DNA of 64,000 nucleotides from HKST-UBA85 sp035654775 (GTDB lineage: Bacteria > Bacteroidota > Bacteroidia > Flavobacteriales > Flavobacteriaceae), in assembly GCA_035654775.1 (NCBI GenBank), contig DASRWB010000032.1, forward strand, positions 58,255 through 122,254, read 5' to 3'. The notes beneath the pieces were generated by a model that was not told the DNA's origin, did not search any database, and saw only the letters and a list, made by a program, of their open reading frames with translations. Positions 16,596 through 26,355 of the stretch are shown here, piece after piece (positions within the stretch are counted from its first letter, which is position 1; each line of letters starts with the position of its first letter). A program made the translations under genes and the position numbers.

Positions 16596-18881
16596 TTATT
16601 GTTTTACTATACGTATGGTTTCTGAAATACCATCAACAGTAACGCTTACAAAATAAGCACCGGCCGTTAAACTACTTAAATCTACTTCGCTTAAACTTGT
16701 ATCTGGCTTGGTCTTCAATACTTCTTGACCCAACATATTAAAAACGGTCACATCCTCAATTACTTGTTGTGAGTTTAAATGTAAAGTGTTTTTAACAGGA
16801 TTAGGGTAATAAGTAAACGAGTTAAGTTGATTATCCGAAACGGACAGAGTTACACAGCTTACTGCCAATCGGAAGTTACCTACGCTATCACTATTATACC
16901 CGCCAACAGCAATGTAGTACGTTGTGGTTCCATCTGAAGTAAAGGTCGTTTCTGCCGCATAATTTTCAGCAGAACCTCCACATTCATCATATCCGTCATC
17001 AATTAATGTTAAATTTCCTGAGGTACCGGTATAAACAAATATTTCAGTATCAAAATCGGTTAGGTCAGTACCACAAGTAGAAAGTGTAATTTCTTCTTCA
17101 ATACCTGATCCGGTATAGGAATACCACACCCATGGAGAATCATTATCTGCAGAAGTATCCGGTTCAACAGTTGCTACATCCGGAGCATCTGATTCGTCTT
17201 GGGTTGCCCCTAATGTTGTACCTGTAACATCATCATCACAGGCTAAGGCAATTGCATTTGCCAGTAAATCGTTGGCCGGTGGACAAGCTTCTAAAGTTAA
17301 GGCTGAACTACTTTGAACACAGTTAACATCATTGTCGTCTGATACCGTAATAACCACGTCAGTTCCAATTGTATAAGGTCCAAACTGGTAGGTTCCGGTT
17401 GCTGTAACCGGCTGGGTAGGACTTCCTTGATCGTCAGACAAGGTAATGTCAGTAGCTGTTCCCATATCTGTAATTTCAACATCTACTAGGAAACCACCGC
17501 TGTTGTCGCAATCTTCTATCACAGTATAAGATACCGTAGCATCTGTACAAGTGTTTTCAGTTATATCTAATGTATAGCTGGTGCTTTGTGGTGTAGCCCA
17601 AGTAGATATAATAATATAATAGGTTGTACCGGAATCTAAATCCACATCAAAAATTCTGTCATCTGAGCCAGAATTCCCTTCAAATCCAACACAGTTAGGC
17701 GTATCAGAAGGACAAGCATCCAGTACATGGATACCCGAGTAAGTATCTCCTAAATTTGTAAGTGCAATATTATAGCTTCCCGTAGTTGTCGGTGTAAAAG
17801 AATAAACTACATCATCACCATTCATGTAATAATCACTGCAAGGAGAATCCCCATTTTCATATTCATCACCATAATTGGCCGTATCATCTGTAGTACTATA
17901 AGGTAAAGTTCCAATCACAATAGCCGTTTCACATACTTGTCCCGGAGCGGCATTAATAGTCAACATACCGGAAATATTATTATCTGTTCCCCATTCACCA
18001 CCATAAGATCCGTCAGATTGAATTCCTCCGTACGTATAAGGTCCATCATTAAAGCTCCATCTACTGGCATAGTAATAGGTTCCCGGTGAACCGATAGTAG
18101 TTCCAAGATCTAATAAGTATTCATCATTATTACCCGCATTATTATTAAAAGATGCCGGAATCCATGTCCATTCTGCTCCGTCGGGACTCGTGTCAGAAGT
18201 ACTATAACCTATCCAGCATTCTATTCCAGGAACTTGACTGGCAGTAGCATCAGTTACTCCGGCTTCATAACATTGGGCGTATACATTGAATGTATCACCG
18301 TCGTCTATAGCACCTGAAGCGGGCCATTGCAAATTAAAATAGTCTAATGTGTCTGTAGGGAAAGCATCGTTTACTACATTATCTACATAAAGTTCCCATT
18401 CATCTAATCCCGTTGCATGGATAGCCACATATACAGATTGGCCGTCATAGGCTGATAAATCAAATATATTTTGTGTCCATGTTGAAGGTGCATCGCTAGA
18501 TGCTTGTAATACAACAGAAAAATCTCCTGCTGACGTCCCGGTAGTAGATAATAATACTTCGAAAGGTTCTAAAAATGAAGCACTTCTCGATTTAATATAA
18601 TATGATAACCTGTCATTAACTCCTGCTGTTACGACAATTTGTGGTGTTATTAAATAATCGTCGTGTGCAATAGCTGAATCGTAGACAATTCCTGCCACGC
18701 TTGTTCCTTCTTGTGCGCCTCCGGATGGAGCATCATTTTGTTCCCATCCATTTGGGTCGCCATTATTAATTACAGTCCAAGTTCCGGGAATTCCGGACTC
18801 AAATCCTTCTGAAAATTGTGCATTACTTTGCCATGCGGTAAAAATGCATGCAAATAGTAATACGAAAGTAGTTTTTTTCAT
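16596..18881 (-). CDS. Secreted multidomain protein with T9SS type A sorting domain
   Basis: 761 residues. A signal peptide (about 1-21) is followed by a cleaved-adhesin / choice-of-anchor J-like domain (about 22-172: FSEGFESGIPGTW, VYVAIHATG). A beta region, a pre-peptidase-like domain (about 320-440), an Ig-like segment and a second such domain (about 530-680) come next. The last 75 residues are a T9SS sorting domain (YYPNPVKNTLHL, NMLGQEVLKT, LTAGAYFVSV). The protein is very acidic in Asp/Thr/Ser. It should be exported and released or surface-attached; no catalytic motif is seen, so adhesion or binding is the likely role. Confidence 0.9.
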   Translation of the reverse strand: MKKTTFVLLFACIFTAWQSNAQFSEGFESGIPGTWTVINNGDPNGWEQNDAPSGGAQEGTSVAGIVYDSAIAHDDYLITPQIVVTAGVNDRLSYYIKSRSASFLEPFEVLLSTTGTSAGDFSVVLQASSDAPSTWTQNIFDLSAYDGQSVYVAIHATGLDEWELYVDNVVNDAFPTDTLDYFNLQWPASGAIDDGDTFNVYAQCYEAGVTDATASQVPGIECWIGYSTSDTSPDGAEWTWIPASFNNNAGNNDEYLLDLGTTIGSPGTYYYASRWSFNDGPYTYGGIQSDGSYGGEWGTDNNISGMLTINAAPGQVCETAIVIGTLPYSTTDDTANYGDEYENGDSPCSDYYMNGDDVVYSFTPTTTGSYNIALTNLGDTYSGIHVLDACPSDTPNCVGFEGNSGSDDRIFDVDLDSGTTYYIIISTWATPQSTSYTLDITENTCTDATVSYTVIEDCDNSGGFLVDVEITDMGTATDITLSDDQGSPTQPVTATGTYQFGPYTIGTDVVITVSDDNDVNCVQSSSALTLEACPPANDLLANAIALACDDDVTGTTLGATQDESDAPDVATVEPDTSADNDSPWVWYSYTGSGIEEEITLSTCGTDLTDFDTEIFVYTGTSGNLTLIDDGYDECGGSAENYAAETTFTSDGTTTYYIAVGGYNSDSVGNFRLAVSCVTLSVSDNQLNSFTYYPNPVKNTLHLNSQQVIEDVTVFNMLGQEVLKTKPDTSLSEVDLSSLTAGAYFVSVTVDGISETIRIVKQ

Positions 18882-18946
18882 TACAAATACAGTTTTAATT
18901 AATTGTTTTTCTCTAAGCCTTAAAAATAAAAATCTAAAGTTCTATT

Positions 18947-18954
18947 CAAAATTA
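18947..18954 (-). promoter_or_regulatory. Possible -7 box of the T9SS cargo gene
   Basis: Minus strand reads TAATTTTG, matching TAnnTTTG, about 65 bases before the ATG at 18881. No -33 TTG is found at the right spacing. Confidence 0.35.
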
Positions 18955-18998
18955 TAATCGTATTTATTTTCTAGGCCTTATCAACAGGTTTTAAACAG

Positions 18999-19814
18999 TT
19001 ACTCTTTCATAAATGCTTCCATAACTTCATTACTAACACCTACATTACTAAATCCTCCATCATTGTATAAATTCTGGAGGGTTACTCGCTTTGTTAAATC
19101 GCTGAATAGTGTAACGGTGTAGTTGGCACAATCCAATGCTGTGGCGTTTCCTAGTGGTGACATTTTATCGGCATAGGCAATAAATCCATCAAATCCTTTC
19201 ACGCCTTGTCCTGCGGTAGTAGGTGTTGGTGATTGGGAAATCGTATTTACTCTTACGTTTTTATCTTTTCCGAAGAAATAGCCAAAACTACGTGCTATAC
19301 TTTCCAGATAGGCTTTGTTATCAGCCATATCGTTATAGTCCGGAAAAACACGTTGTGCCGCCATATAAGTTAAAGCTACAATGCTTCCCCATGCATTCAT
19401 AGCATCTTTTTGATAAAGCGTTTGCATAACTTTATGAAAAGAAACTGCTGATACATCCCATCCTTTTGCCATCCATTCATGGTTTAAGTTGGTGTAAGGT
19501 CTTCCTTTTCTGACGTTTACAGACATGCCAATGGAATGCAGCACGAAATCAAGTTTACCGCCTAAATGTTCCATGGCTCCATCTACAAGCTGGCTAAGGT
19601 CTTCCATTGAGGTAGCGTCAGCAGGAATTATTATGGAGTTTGTTTTTTCGGCCAACTGGTTAATTTGTCCCATTCTCATGGCAATTGGCGCATTGGTTAA
19701 AACAAATTGACCACCTTCTTCATGGACGCGTTCGGCAGTTTTCCAGGCGATGGAGTTTTCGTCTAATGCCCCAAAAATGATTCCTTTTTTCCCTTTTAGT
19801 AAATTGTATGACAT
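18999..19814 (-). CDS. fabI: Enoyl-[acyl-carrier-protein] reductase
   Basis: NADH-dependent reduction of enoyl-ACP, the last step of each fatty-acid elongation round. 271 residues of the FabI type: early GIIFGALDENSIAWKTA, HSIGMS, and the catalytic Tyr in PDYNDM with the Lys seven residues later (DNKAYLES), then SQSPTPTTAGQG, whose equivalent in E. coli lies in the substrate-binding loop. It stands alone, between recN and the T9SS gene, and has a TATCTTTG box on its strand at 19858-19865 inside the end of recN. Confidence 0.95.
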   Translation of the reverse strand: MSYNLLKGKKGIIFGALDENSIAWKTAERVHEEGGQFVLTNAPIAMRMGQINQLAEKTNSIIIPADATSMEDLSQLVDGAMEHLGGKLDFVLHSIGMSVNVRKGRPYTNLNHEWMAKGWDVSAVSFHKVMQTLYQKDAMNAWGSIVALTYMAAQRVFPDYNDMADNKAYLESIARSFGYFFGKDKNVRVNTISQSPTPTTAGQGVKGFDGFIAYADKMSPLGNATALDCANYTVTLFSDLTKRVTLQNLYNDGGFSNVGVSNEVMEAFMKE

Positions 19815-19857
19815 GTTGTATAGTATTTATGTAGTTTATTTAGGATTTTTTGCTTTT

Positions 19858-19865
19858 CAAAGATA
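19858..19865 (-). promoter_or_regulatory. -7 box of fabI
   Basis: Minus strand TATCTTTG matches TAnnTTTG. It lies 43 bases before the fabI ATG and just beyond the recN stop. No good -33 element is seen. Confidence 0.5.
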
Positions 19866-19869
19866 CGGA

Positions 19870-21522
19870 TTAATTCAGTAATTGTTTAGCATGTTCTATG
19901 GCCGATTGAGTGGCCTGTTTTCCACTTAACATTTGGGCAATTTCAACAATTCGGCTATCTTGATTGAGTTTAACCATGTTTGTATGGGTATTGTTATTTT
20001 TATCTTCTTTAAAAACTTTGAAATGCCAATCGCCTTTTGCTGCAATTTGTGGTAAATGGGTAATGGTTAAAATTTGCAGGCTTTTGCTCATGTCTTTCAT
20101 TATGGCTGCCATTTTATTGGAAATTTCTCCGGAAATACCCGTATCTATTTCATCAAAAATCACTGTTGGCAATTTAATGTAATTGGCCAATATTGATTTT
20201 ATTGCCAGCATAATTCTGGAAAGTTCTCCACCTGATGCAGATTTTTTTAAATCGGTTAAAGCTGTGCCTTTGTTTGCTGTAAACAAAAAACTCAGATTGT
20301 CTGAACCGTTGGAATAATAGTTTTCGGTTTTTGCTATTTCAATTTTAAACTGAGCATTAGGTATTCCTAAAGTAGCCAATATTTCTTCCAATTGTACTAT
20401 TAAATGTGGTATTGCTTGTTTTCGTTTTATATGTATTTCCTGTGCTAAATGGTCTAGTTCTTTTTTCAGTACTTTTTGTTCTTCAGTTTTGACCGCTATG
20501 GTTTCTTCTAGGTTTTGCGTATTAAAAACAGCTGTTTTTAGTTTTTCTTTTATTTGAATTAGCTCTTCTATTGTTGATGCAGAATGCTTTTTTAATAAAG
20601 AATGAAGTTGTTGAAGCTTTTGGTTTACTTCTTCTAATCGAGCCGGATTAGATTCCAGTTGTTCTTGTGATTGTTCTATTTCTGAAAAAATATCCCGGAG
20701 TTCAATATGAGTGCTTTCAGTGCGCTCCCATAAAGCGGTAAAGTTTTTTGAGTAGGATGTGAGTTTTTGTAGGTTGTTTTTCACTTGTGCCAGCAGGCTT
20801 AGTATACCTCTTTGTTCTTCTCCCAATAGCTGTTGAGATTCCAGCAATCTTTCGCCAATTTCTTCTGTATTATTTAGTGATTTGTATTCTTCTTCTAAAG
20901 TCTCTATTTGACCTTCAACGAGTTCTGTAGCTTCAAGTTCTGAGAGCAAAAACTGGTTGTAGTCTAGTTCTTTAGCGGCTGTTGCCTGTTGTTGGTTTAA
21001 TTCTTTAAGTAATTGGGCATTTTGCTTATATTGCTTAAGCTTCTGGCTATACCCGGATTTTTCAGTAGATACATTTGCCAGTGCATCTATCACTTGAAAC
21101 TGAAAAGAGTCTCGTGTTACTTGTAAGGTTTGATGCTGTGAATGTATATCAACCAGATAGTTGCTTACTACTTGTAAACTATCTAAAGTGGTTGGTGTAT
21201 CATTTACAAATGCCCGGGATTTTCCTGAGGGAAGAATTTCGCGTCTTATTATGGTTTGTGGCTCATAATCCAGGTCATGCGTTTCAAAAATTGGTTTTAA
21301 TTGGTATCCGGCTATATTAAAAACAGCTTCAACTATACATTTTTCGGTTGTATTTTTAATACTGCTCAAGTCGGCACGTTTTCCCAAAACTAAAGCTAAT
21401 GCTCCTAAAAGTATTGATTTTCCGGCTCCGGTTTCTCCGGTAATAATGGTAAGTCCTGAATTAAAATCAACTTTTAATTCATCTATTAGGGCATAGTTTT
21501 TTATGGTAAGTGAAGTTAACAA
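19870..21522 (-). CDS. recN: DNA repair protein RecN
   Basis: SMC-like ATPase for double-strand break repair. 550 residues: Walker A TGETGAGKS (about 28-36), a long central coiled coil rich in Gln, Glu and Leu (about 155-370), then the ABC signature ASGGELSRIMLAIK and Walker B TVIFDEIDTGISG near the C-terminus. It is the last gene of the leftward bamD-rpoZ-coaBC-PorD-recN group but has its own clear promoter in the 55-base gap upstream. Confidence 0.95.
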   Translation of the reverse strand: MLTSLTIKNYALIDELKVDFNSGLTIITGETGAGKSILLGALALVLGKRADLSSIKNTTEKCIVEAVFNIAGYQLKPIFETHDLDYEPQTIIRREILPSGKSRAFVNDTPTTLDSLQVVSNYLVDIHSQHQTLQVTRDSFQFQVIDALANVSTEKSGYSQKLKQYKQNAQLLKELNQQQATAAKELDYNQFLLSELEATELVEGQIETLEEEYKSLNNTEEIGERLLESQQLLGEEQRGILSLLAQVKNNLQKLTSYSKNFTALWERTESTHIELRDIFSEIEQSQEQLESNPARLEEVNQKLQQLHSLLKKHSASTIEELIQIKEKLKTAVFNTQNLEETIAVKTEEQKVLKKELDHLAQEIHIKRKQAIPHLIVQLEEILATLGIPNAQFKIEIAKTENYYSNGSDNLSFLFTANKGTALTDLKKSASGGELSRIMLAIKSILANYIKLPTVIFDEIDTGISGEISNKMAAIMKDMSKSLQILTITHLPQIAAKGDWHFKVFKEDKNNNTHTNMVKLNQDSRIVEIAQMLSGKQATQSAIEHAKQLLN

Positions 21523-21545
21523 ATGTGCGAATGTTATCTTTTTTT

Positions 21546-21576
21546 CAAAGATAGTTTACTTTTAATTTGAAATCAA
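21546..21576 (-). promoter_or_regulatory. Promoter of recN
   Basis: On the minus strand TTG (21576-21574) is followed after 20 bases by TATCTTTG (21553-21546), close to the Bacteroidetes -33/-7 consensus. It lies between the DUF4835 stop and the recN ATG. Confidence 0.7.
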
Positions 21577-21577
21577 A

Positions 21578-22471
21578 CTAAAATTTTATGTTTCGCCATT
21601 TTGCTGCATGTGTAGGAGCCATTTTTTGGAGTGCGCCTACCAATTCTGAAATATTCACATTTGGTCCGCCAGAAAAAATCTGTTCTATTTCATCTGCTTT
21701 GGCATCAAAAAAAGTGCGTAGTAAAAAGGAATTGGGTCTTCTGCTGTTCATAACAGTTAGCGACTGTATTGCATCTGCCACAGCTTGTTTGCCGTCTTTT
21801 GGGCTTGAGTGCATAATATCCAGTCCTTTTATATGGTAAGAATACATGGCCGACCGAAACTCTTTAAAAGTTGGCGAAAGCAGATTATCTATAAGTATAA
21901 ACCGGCTTTGAAGTCCATCTTCAAGTTTCCATCCGGAATAGTTTTCTTGTTGAGAATAGTTGACTATGGTTTGTACTTGCCTGTAATATGAATCGCCTCC
22001 ATTTTCCTGATAACTATCCGCATCCAGACCTAAAATCATGTACAGATGATATGCTAAAACGGACATTAGGTTTGATTCAAATTGGTTTGGATTAAATATT
22101 AAATTCTGAAATTCTACATACTGAAAGTTAAAGTCTTTGTCGTTAAAATTGTAGATAGGCGTAGAATAGGTAGAACCGTAAATAGGTCGTGAGGCTTGCA
22201 CCTGTATGGTTCCTTGAAACAAGTCGCTTCCTGCAGTGTTCTTGTTTATGGTTATCACCATGTTGCAGTTTATTCTTTCCTGGGGTTCAAAATTTTTGTT
22301 GGTCCATTTGGTGTTGTTTACAAACTCATTAAGTTGCTTTTCCAGAGTTTTAAATATTTGAAGATTTTCATTTCCGGTTAATTGCGCATTGACTACAACT
22401 GTACAGTTAAATTCTTGTGCCTGAATGCTGATATTAACGAAAAAAAAGAAAAGAAGAAAGAAATTACGCAT
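21578..22471 (-). CDS. porD: DUF4835 family secreted protein (PorD of the type IX secretion system)
   Basis: 297 residues with a signal peptide (about 1-18, ending SIQAQ) and no membrane helix after it. The body matches the DUF4835 family as I know it (FNCTVVVNAQLTGNENLQIF, LAYHLYMILGLDADSY near the middle, SFLLRTFFDAKADEIEQIF near the end), which current annotation calls PorD, a T9SS-associated periplasmic protein. It overlaps the end of coaBC by eight bases. The PorD name comes from memory of family naming; the family assignment is firmer than the function. Confidence 0.78.
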   Translation of the reverse strand: MRNFFLLFFFFVNISIQAQEFNCTVVVNAQLTGNENLQIFKTLEKQLNEFVNNTKWTNKNFEPQERINCNMVITINKNTAGSDLFQGTIQVQASRPIYGSTYSTPIYNFNDKDFNFQYVEFQNLIFNPNQFESNLMSVLAYHLYMILGLDADSYQENGGDSYYRQVQTIVNYSQQENYSGWKLEDGLQSRFILIDNLLSPTFKEFRSAMYSYHIKGLDIMHSSPKDGKQAVADAIQSLTVMNSRRPNSFLLRTFFDAKADEIEQIFSGGPNVNISELVGALQKMAPTHAAKWRNIKF

Positions 22472-23675
22472 GGGTTTGTTTTAAAATCTTCGTTAGTAAA
22501 TCTAATGCCACTTCTTGTTTAGATTTCAACTCAAAGTTAATAATATTATCTTGGTTATCTATAAAGGTAACTTTATTTGTATTGGTTCCAAATCCGGCAC
22601 CTTGATCATTTAGTGAGTTGAGTACTATTAAATCTAAGTTTTTGGATTTGAGTTTTTGCTTTGCGTTTTCTATTTCATTTTCTGTTTCCAACGCAAAACC
22701 TACCAATAGCTGATGTTTTTTTATTTTTCCTAATGAAGCCAAAATATCAGGAGTTTTAACCAATTCTATGGTTAACGCTTGGTCCTTCTTTTTTATTTTT
22801 TGAAGGGCTTTGTTTTTTGGCATGTAATCAGATACGGCAGCAGAAAGTATCGCAATATCGCAAGTATCAAAATGTTTATGGGTTTCTGTAAACATTTGTT
22901 GCGCACTTACTACAGGAATTACTTGTACCAACTTATGGTTAAGGGTTTGCTGAGTAGGACCTGTAATAAGAACAACGTTAGCTCCAAATGCTGCGGCTTG
23001 TTTTGCGATTTCAAAGCCCATTTTTCCGCTGGAGTGATTTCCTATAAAACGCACCGGATCTATGGCTTCATAAGTTGGTCCTGCTGTAATTAAAACTTTT
23101 TTATGCTTTAAAGGAAGCTTGTTGCGAATATCATTTTCTATAAAAGATACTATATTTTCCGGTTCTTCCATTCTGCCTTTCCCTACTAAACCGCTGGCTA
23201 ATTCTCCTTCGGTTGCAGGAATAATGATGTTTCCATATTTTGCAAGAGTGTCAAGGGATTGTTTTGTACTGCCGTGCTTGTACATGTCTAAATCCATAGC
23301 CGGAGCAATATATACCGGGCATTTTGCAGATAAATAAGTGGCGATAAGCAGGTTGTCACAGGCTCCGTTAGCCATTTTTGACAAAGTATTGGCAGTGGCT
23401 GGTGCTATAAGCATAAAGTCTGCCCACAGGCCTAATTCTACATGATTGGTCCAAACGGCATTTTCGTCTTCACTTTTTGTGAATTCGCTATGAACAGGAT
23501 TATTTGATACTGTAGAAAGTGTAAGCGGTGTTACGAAATCTTTAGAAGCAGGCGTCATTACAACTTGTACGTTTGCGCCTGCTTTTACTAATAGTCTTAC
23601 CAGCAATGGGGTTTTATAAGCGGCTATTCCGGCACTTATGCCTATCAGTATATTTTTACCGCTTAGTACAGACAT
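22464..23675 (-). CDS. coaBC: Bifunctional phosphopantothenoylcysteine decarboxylase / phosphopantothenate-cysteine ligase
   Basis: Two consecutive steps to 4'-phosphopantetheine in CoA synthesis. The 403-residue protein has the N-terminal flavoprotein CoaC domain (GISAGIAAYK, catalytic His in TNHVELG, PATANTLSKMANGACDNLL, PAMDLDMY) and the C-terminal CoaB domain from about 190 (ITAGPTYEAIDPVRFIGNHS, GFALETE). Full length. It lies 13 bases after rpoZ and overlaps PorD by eight. Together with coaE at 14 kb it supplies CoA. Confidence 0.95.
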   Translation of the reverse strand: MSVLSGKNILIGISAGIAAYKTPLLVRLLVKAGANVQVVMTPASKDFVTPLTLSTVSNNPVHSEFTKSEDENAVWTNHVELGLWADFMLIAPATANTLSKMANGACDNLLIATYLSAKCPVYIAPAMDLDMYKHGSTKQSLDTLAKYGNIIIPATEGELASGLVGKGRMEEPENIVSFIENDIRNKLPLKHKKVLITAGPTYEAIDPVRFIGNHSSGKMGFEIAKQAAAFGANVVLITGPTQQTLNHKLVQVIPVVSAQQMFTETHKHFDTCDIAILSAAVSDYMPKNKALQKIKKKDQALTIELVKTPDILASLGKIKKHQLLVGFALETENEIENAKQKLKSKNLDLIVLNSLNDQGAGFGTNTNKVTFIDNQDNIINFELKSKQEVALDLLTKILKQTHA

Positions 23676-23688
23676 ATGTAAATTGGGT

Positions 23689-24018
23689 TTACTCCGTAGC
23701 GTCTTGAGCTGTGTTTCTATGGTAAATCTTATTGTTTAACCATTCTTGCACAGCTAACGCGTGAGGTTTTGGAAGTTTTTCGTAAAACTTAGAAACTTCG
23801 ATTTGTTCTTTGTTTTCAAAGATTTCTTCAAGGCTGTCGTTGTATGTAGCAAATTCTTCCAGCTTATCAATAAGTTCTTTTTTGATTTCTGTATTGATTT
23901 GTTCAGCTCGTCTTGAAATAACTGAAATGGCTTCATAGATATTGCCTGTAGGAGCGTCTATTTCATTTCTGTTGTAGGTAACGGTATTTACCGGTGCATT
24001 TATTTTTTTTAAATCCAT
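23689..24018 (-). CDS. rpoZ: DNA-directed RNA polymerase omega subunit
   Basis: 109 residues. The segment DAPTGNIYEAISVISRRAEQ (about 21-40) matches the omega core helix that clamps the beta-prime C-terminus, and KPHALAVQEWLNNKI closes the protein. It is longer and more divergent than E. coli omega, as usual in Bacteroidetes. It sits between bamD (three-base gap) and coaBC (13-base gap), the standard flavobacterial order, which also supports the call. Confidence 0.88.
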   Translation of the reverse strand: MDLKKINAPVNTVTYNRNEIDAPTGNIYEAISVISRRAEQINTEIKKELIDKLEEFATYNDSLEEIFENKEQIEVSKFYEKLPKPHALAVQEWLNNKIYHRNTAQDATE

Positions 24019-24021
24019 GGT

Positions 24022-24822
24022 TTAACTATTAATAGTGTAATTTTTTAATTCTTCTTCTAGTATTTTTGATATGGTATTTGCTTCTTCTATATATTTAGAT
24101 GCTGCATATGTTCTTTTAAATGATTTGTATAAAGACATGGCTGTTTCCAGTCTTTCTTTTTTCTTCCATTCCACACTTTTAATGGCCAAGTTGTACGCAG
24201 AATCTAATCGGTAAAAAAGGGCATCTTCTCTTAATCTGGAGCCTGGAAAATCTAAAATAAAATTGTCAAATGCTTTTATTGCAGCCTGGTAGTCAGAAAT
24301 ATGATTGTATTGTTTGGCAATGGCATAGGCTTTTTGTTCCAGTTTAAAGTCCAGTTCCTGAACCATTTTGTTCGCCTCAGGCAGGTATGATGAATTTGGA
24401 TAGGTATTAATAAAGGTTTGCAGTTTATCAATGGCTTCTATGGTTTCGTGTTGCTCTTTGGTATAAACCGGAGATAACATATACATGCTTCTGGCAGCTA
24501 AATATGCAGCTTCTTCAGCTTTTTCACTATTTGGGTAAGAAGACACAAAACGTTCAAAATGATAATTGGCCAAATAGTAGTCATTCATTTGGTAGTAACT
24601 ATTTGCGTTCAAAAACATGAGCTTTTCAGCTTGGGGTTTTCCGCGATAGCTGGGTACTATTTGCTCAAATAATCTGTTGGCCTTGGCGTATTTACCTTCA
24701 TTATACAGTGTTTCTCCCATGGAATACTTGGTAGCGATATCTTCGTTTTTCAGCGCTTTTTGATATTCACTGCAAGAAACTAATACTGTGGCTATTATAA
24801 AAGTAAATACGATTCTCTTCAT
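24022..24822 (-). CDS. bamD: Outer membrane assembly lipoprotein BamD
   Basis: Component of the BAM complex that inserts beta-barrels into the outer membrane. 266 residues; the lipoprotein signal ends VLVSC with Cys about 17. TPR-like helix pairs run through the rest (LYNEGKYAKANRLFEQIVP, YYLANYHFERFVSSYPNS, DYQAAIKAFDNFILDFPGS), giving the five-repeat BamD architecture. It is first in the leftward operon with rpoZ and coaBC and has a TATTTTTG box 18 bases upstream. Confidence 0.92.
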   Translation of the reverse strand: MKRIVFTFIIATVLVSCSEYQKALKNEDIATKYSMGETLYNEGKYAKANRLFEQIVPSYRGKPQAEKLMFLNANSYYQMNDYYLANYHFERFVSSYPNSEKAEEAAYLAARSMYMLSPVYTKEQHETIEAIDKLQTFINTYPNSSYLPEANKMVQELDFKLEQKAYAIAKQYNHISDYQAAIKAFDNFILDFPGSRLREDALFYRLDSAYNLAIKSVEWKKKERLETAMSLYKSFKRTYAASKYIEEANTISKILEEELKNYTINS

Positions 24823-24840
24823 AGGGTTTTAAACAAGTGG

Positions 24841-24848
24841 CAAAAATA
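24841..24848 (-). promoter_or_regulatory. -7 box of the bamD operon
   Basis: Minus strand TATTTTTG matches TAnnTTTG and ends 18 bases before the bamD ATG in the 109-base gap behind dapA. Confidence 0.5.
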
Positions 24849-24931
24849 AGTTTTTATTAGGGAAATAAAAAATATTATTTTCAGGCTAATTTATAGACTA
24901 CTTTCTTGTTGAATTAAGGATTAAGTAATAT

Positions 24932-25816
24932 TTAACTTTTCAAGGCTGCTGCCTGTTGTTTTAGTTTTTCTTTTAGTTGATTTGATGCTGGCACAAGTGG
25001 TAACCTGACTGTATCCTTACAGTATCCTAAAACATGGAGTAATCCTTTTATTCCGGCCGGATTATTTTCTTCAAAAATAGCGCTCGTTACCTCCATTAAT
25101 TTATAATGTAACGCATAGGCTTCTTTTGGTTTTTCCTGTAAACCTAAACGTATCATTTCTGAAAAATATTTTGGATAAGCCTGTCCAATTACCGAAATTA
25201 CTCCTGATCCGCCTGCCAAAACAGCAGCCAAAGCCAAATCATCATCACCGGAAATCACTAAAAAATTGTCCGGTTTTAGTTTTAATAATTTTAAATACTG
25301 TGCAATATTACCACTGGCTTCTTTTACTGCAATTACATTTGGAAAATCACCGGCAATTCGCACGGTGGTTTCGGGCAGCATATTAGATGAGGTTCTTCCG
25401 GGCACGTTGTATAGTATAACGGGTATGGGTGAAGCTGTGGCTACGGCTTTAAAATGCTGATAAATACCTTCTTGTGTGGGTTTGCTGTAATAAGGCGATA
25501 CCGATAAAATGGCATCAAAGTCACTTAAATCGGTGTTTTTAATTTCGTTAATCACTTCAGCGGTGTTATTTCCACCAATGCCCAGTACCATAGGCAGCCT
25601 TCTGCGATTGGTTTCTTTTACGGTATTGATTATGGCTTTTTTTTCGGCTTTAGTTATAGTTACACTCTCGCCGGTTGTTCCGCTTATTACCAAATAGTCT
25701 GTACCGTTTTCTATATTATAGGTTACAATGTTTTTTAGTGCTTCGTGATCTACACTTAAATCTTCTTTAAATGGTGTTACAAGTGCAACTCCTGTTCCTG
25801 TAAATTTACTTTGCAT
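24932..25816 (-). CDS. dapA: 4-hydroxy-tetrahydrodipicolinate synthase
   Basis: Condenses pyruvate with aspartate semialdehyde in the lysine/diaminopimelate pathway. 294 residues, TIM barrel: GTTGES (about 45-50), the Tyr in SPYYSKPTQEGIYQHF, YNVPGRTS, and the Schiff-base Lys in AVKEASGN. Full length. It overlaps the upstream DUF gene by 11 bases. dapF, the later DAP epimerase, is at 42.4-43.2 kb, so the pathway genes are dispersed. Confidence 0.95.
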   Translation of the reverse strand: MQSKFTGTGVALVTPFKEDLSVDHEALKNIVTYNIENGTDYLVISGTTGESVTITKAEKKAIINTVKETNRRRLPMVLGIGGNNTAEVINEIKNTDLSDFDAILSVSPYYSKPTQEGIYQHFKAVATASPIPVILYNVPGRTSSNMLPETTVRIAGDFPNVIAVKEASGNIAQYLKLLKLKPDNFLVISGDDDLALAAVLAGGSGVISVIGQAYPKYFSEMIRLGLQEKPKEAYALHYKLMEVTSAIFEENNPAGIKGLLHVLGYCKDTVRLPLVPASNQLKEKLKQQAAALKS

Positions 25817-26336
25817 GTTTTAGTTTATTAAATATGTTCAGGTATTTTAATACTTCGTTTTGAAACGTAGTAAAGTCATTAATTTTTGTTTTTATGATTA
25901 AGTCGTTCAGTCGTTCATCTGTTTGTAGAATTCCTATTTTGAATTGTGCATTAGATTTTGCGGTGATAAGTTCCAGCTCAGTTAATTCTTCGCTATAATA
26001 GCTTATTAAAGCATCAAATTTTGTATCAATAAAAGTTTGTAATTCGATATTGTTTACCGTTCCTTTCCAACCAAAATCTTTAGCCGAAAAACAAACTTCC
26101 CAAAAATTAGGCGTTTCTTTCTCGTTGCTGGTAAAAGCCACTATTTTCAATTTATTAGGCAAAATATTCATGGTATTAGCCAATTTTCGAAACGCTTCAA
26201 AATCATGAAATTCATTAATATGCAACAAAACTCCAAGGTGCTCAATCTTGGTATTGGTTACAAAAACCTGCCTGGATTTAAGCAACGCATTAATGATTTT
26301 TTTATTAGATTTTTCCTTGAATCCTTTTAAAAACAT
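25806..26336 (-). CDS. Uncharacterised protein (DUF6913-like), upstream of dapA
   Basis: 176 residues, no signal peptide or membrane helix, mixed alpha/beta. I recall similar proteins beside dapA in flavobacteria under the name DUF6913, but that label is from memory. Basic N-terminus (KGFKEKSNKKIINALLKSR), then EHLGVLLHINEFHDFEAF and a FWEVCFSAKDFGWKG segment. Its last 11 bases are inside dapA, so it is probably cotranscribed with it. Function unknown. Confidence 0.65.
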   Translation of the reverse strand: MFLKGFKEKSNKKIINALLKSRQVFVTNTKIEHLGVLLHINEFHDFEAFRKLANTMNILPNKLKIVAFTSNEKETPNFWEVCFSAKDFGWKGTVNNIELQTFIDTKFDALISYYSEELTELELITAKSNAQFKIGILQTDERLNDLIIKTKINDFTTFQNEVLKYLNIFNKLKHAK

Positions 26337-26355
26337 GTATATTTAGTGCTTTCTA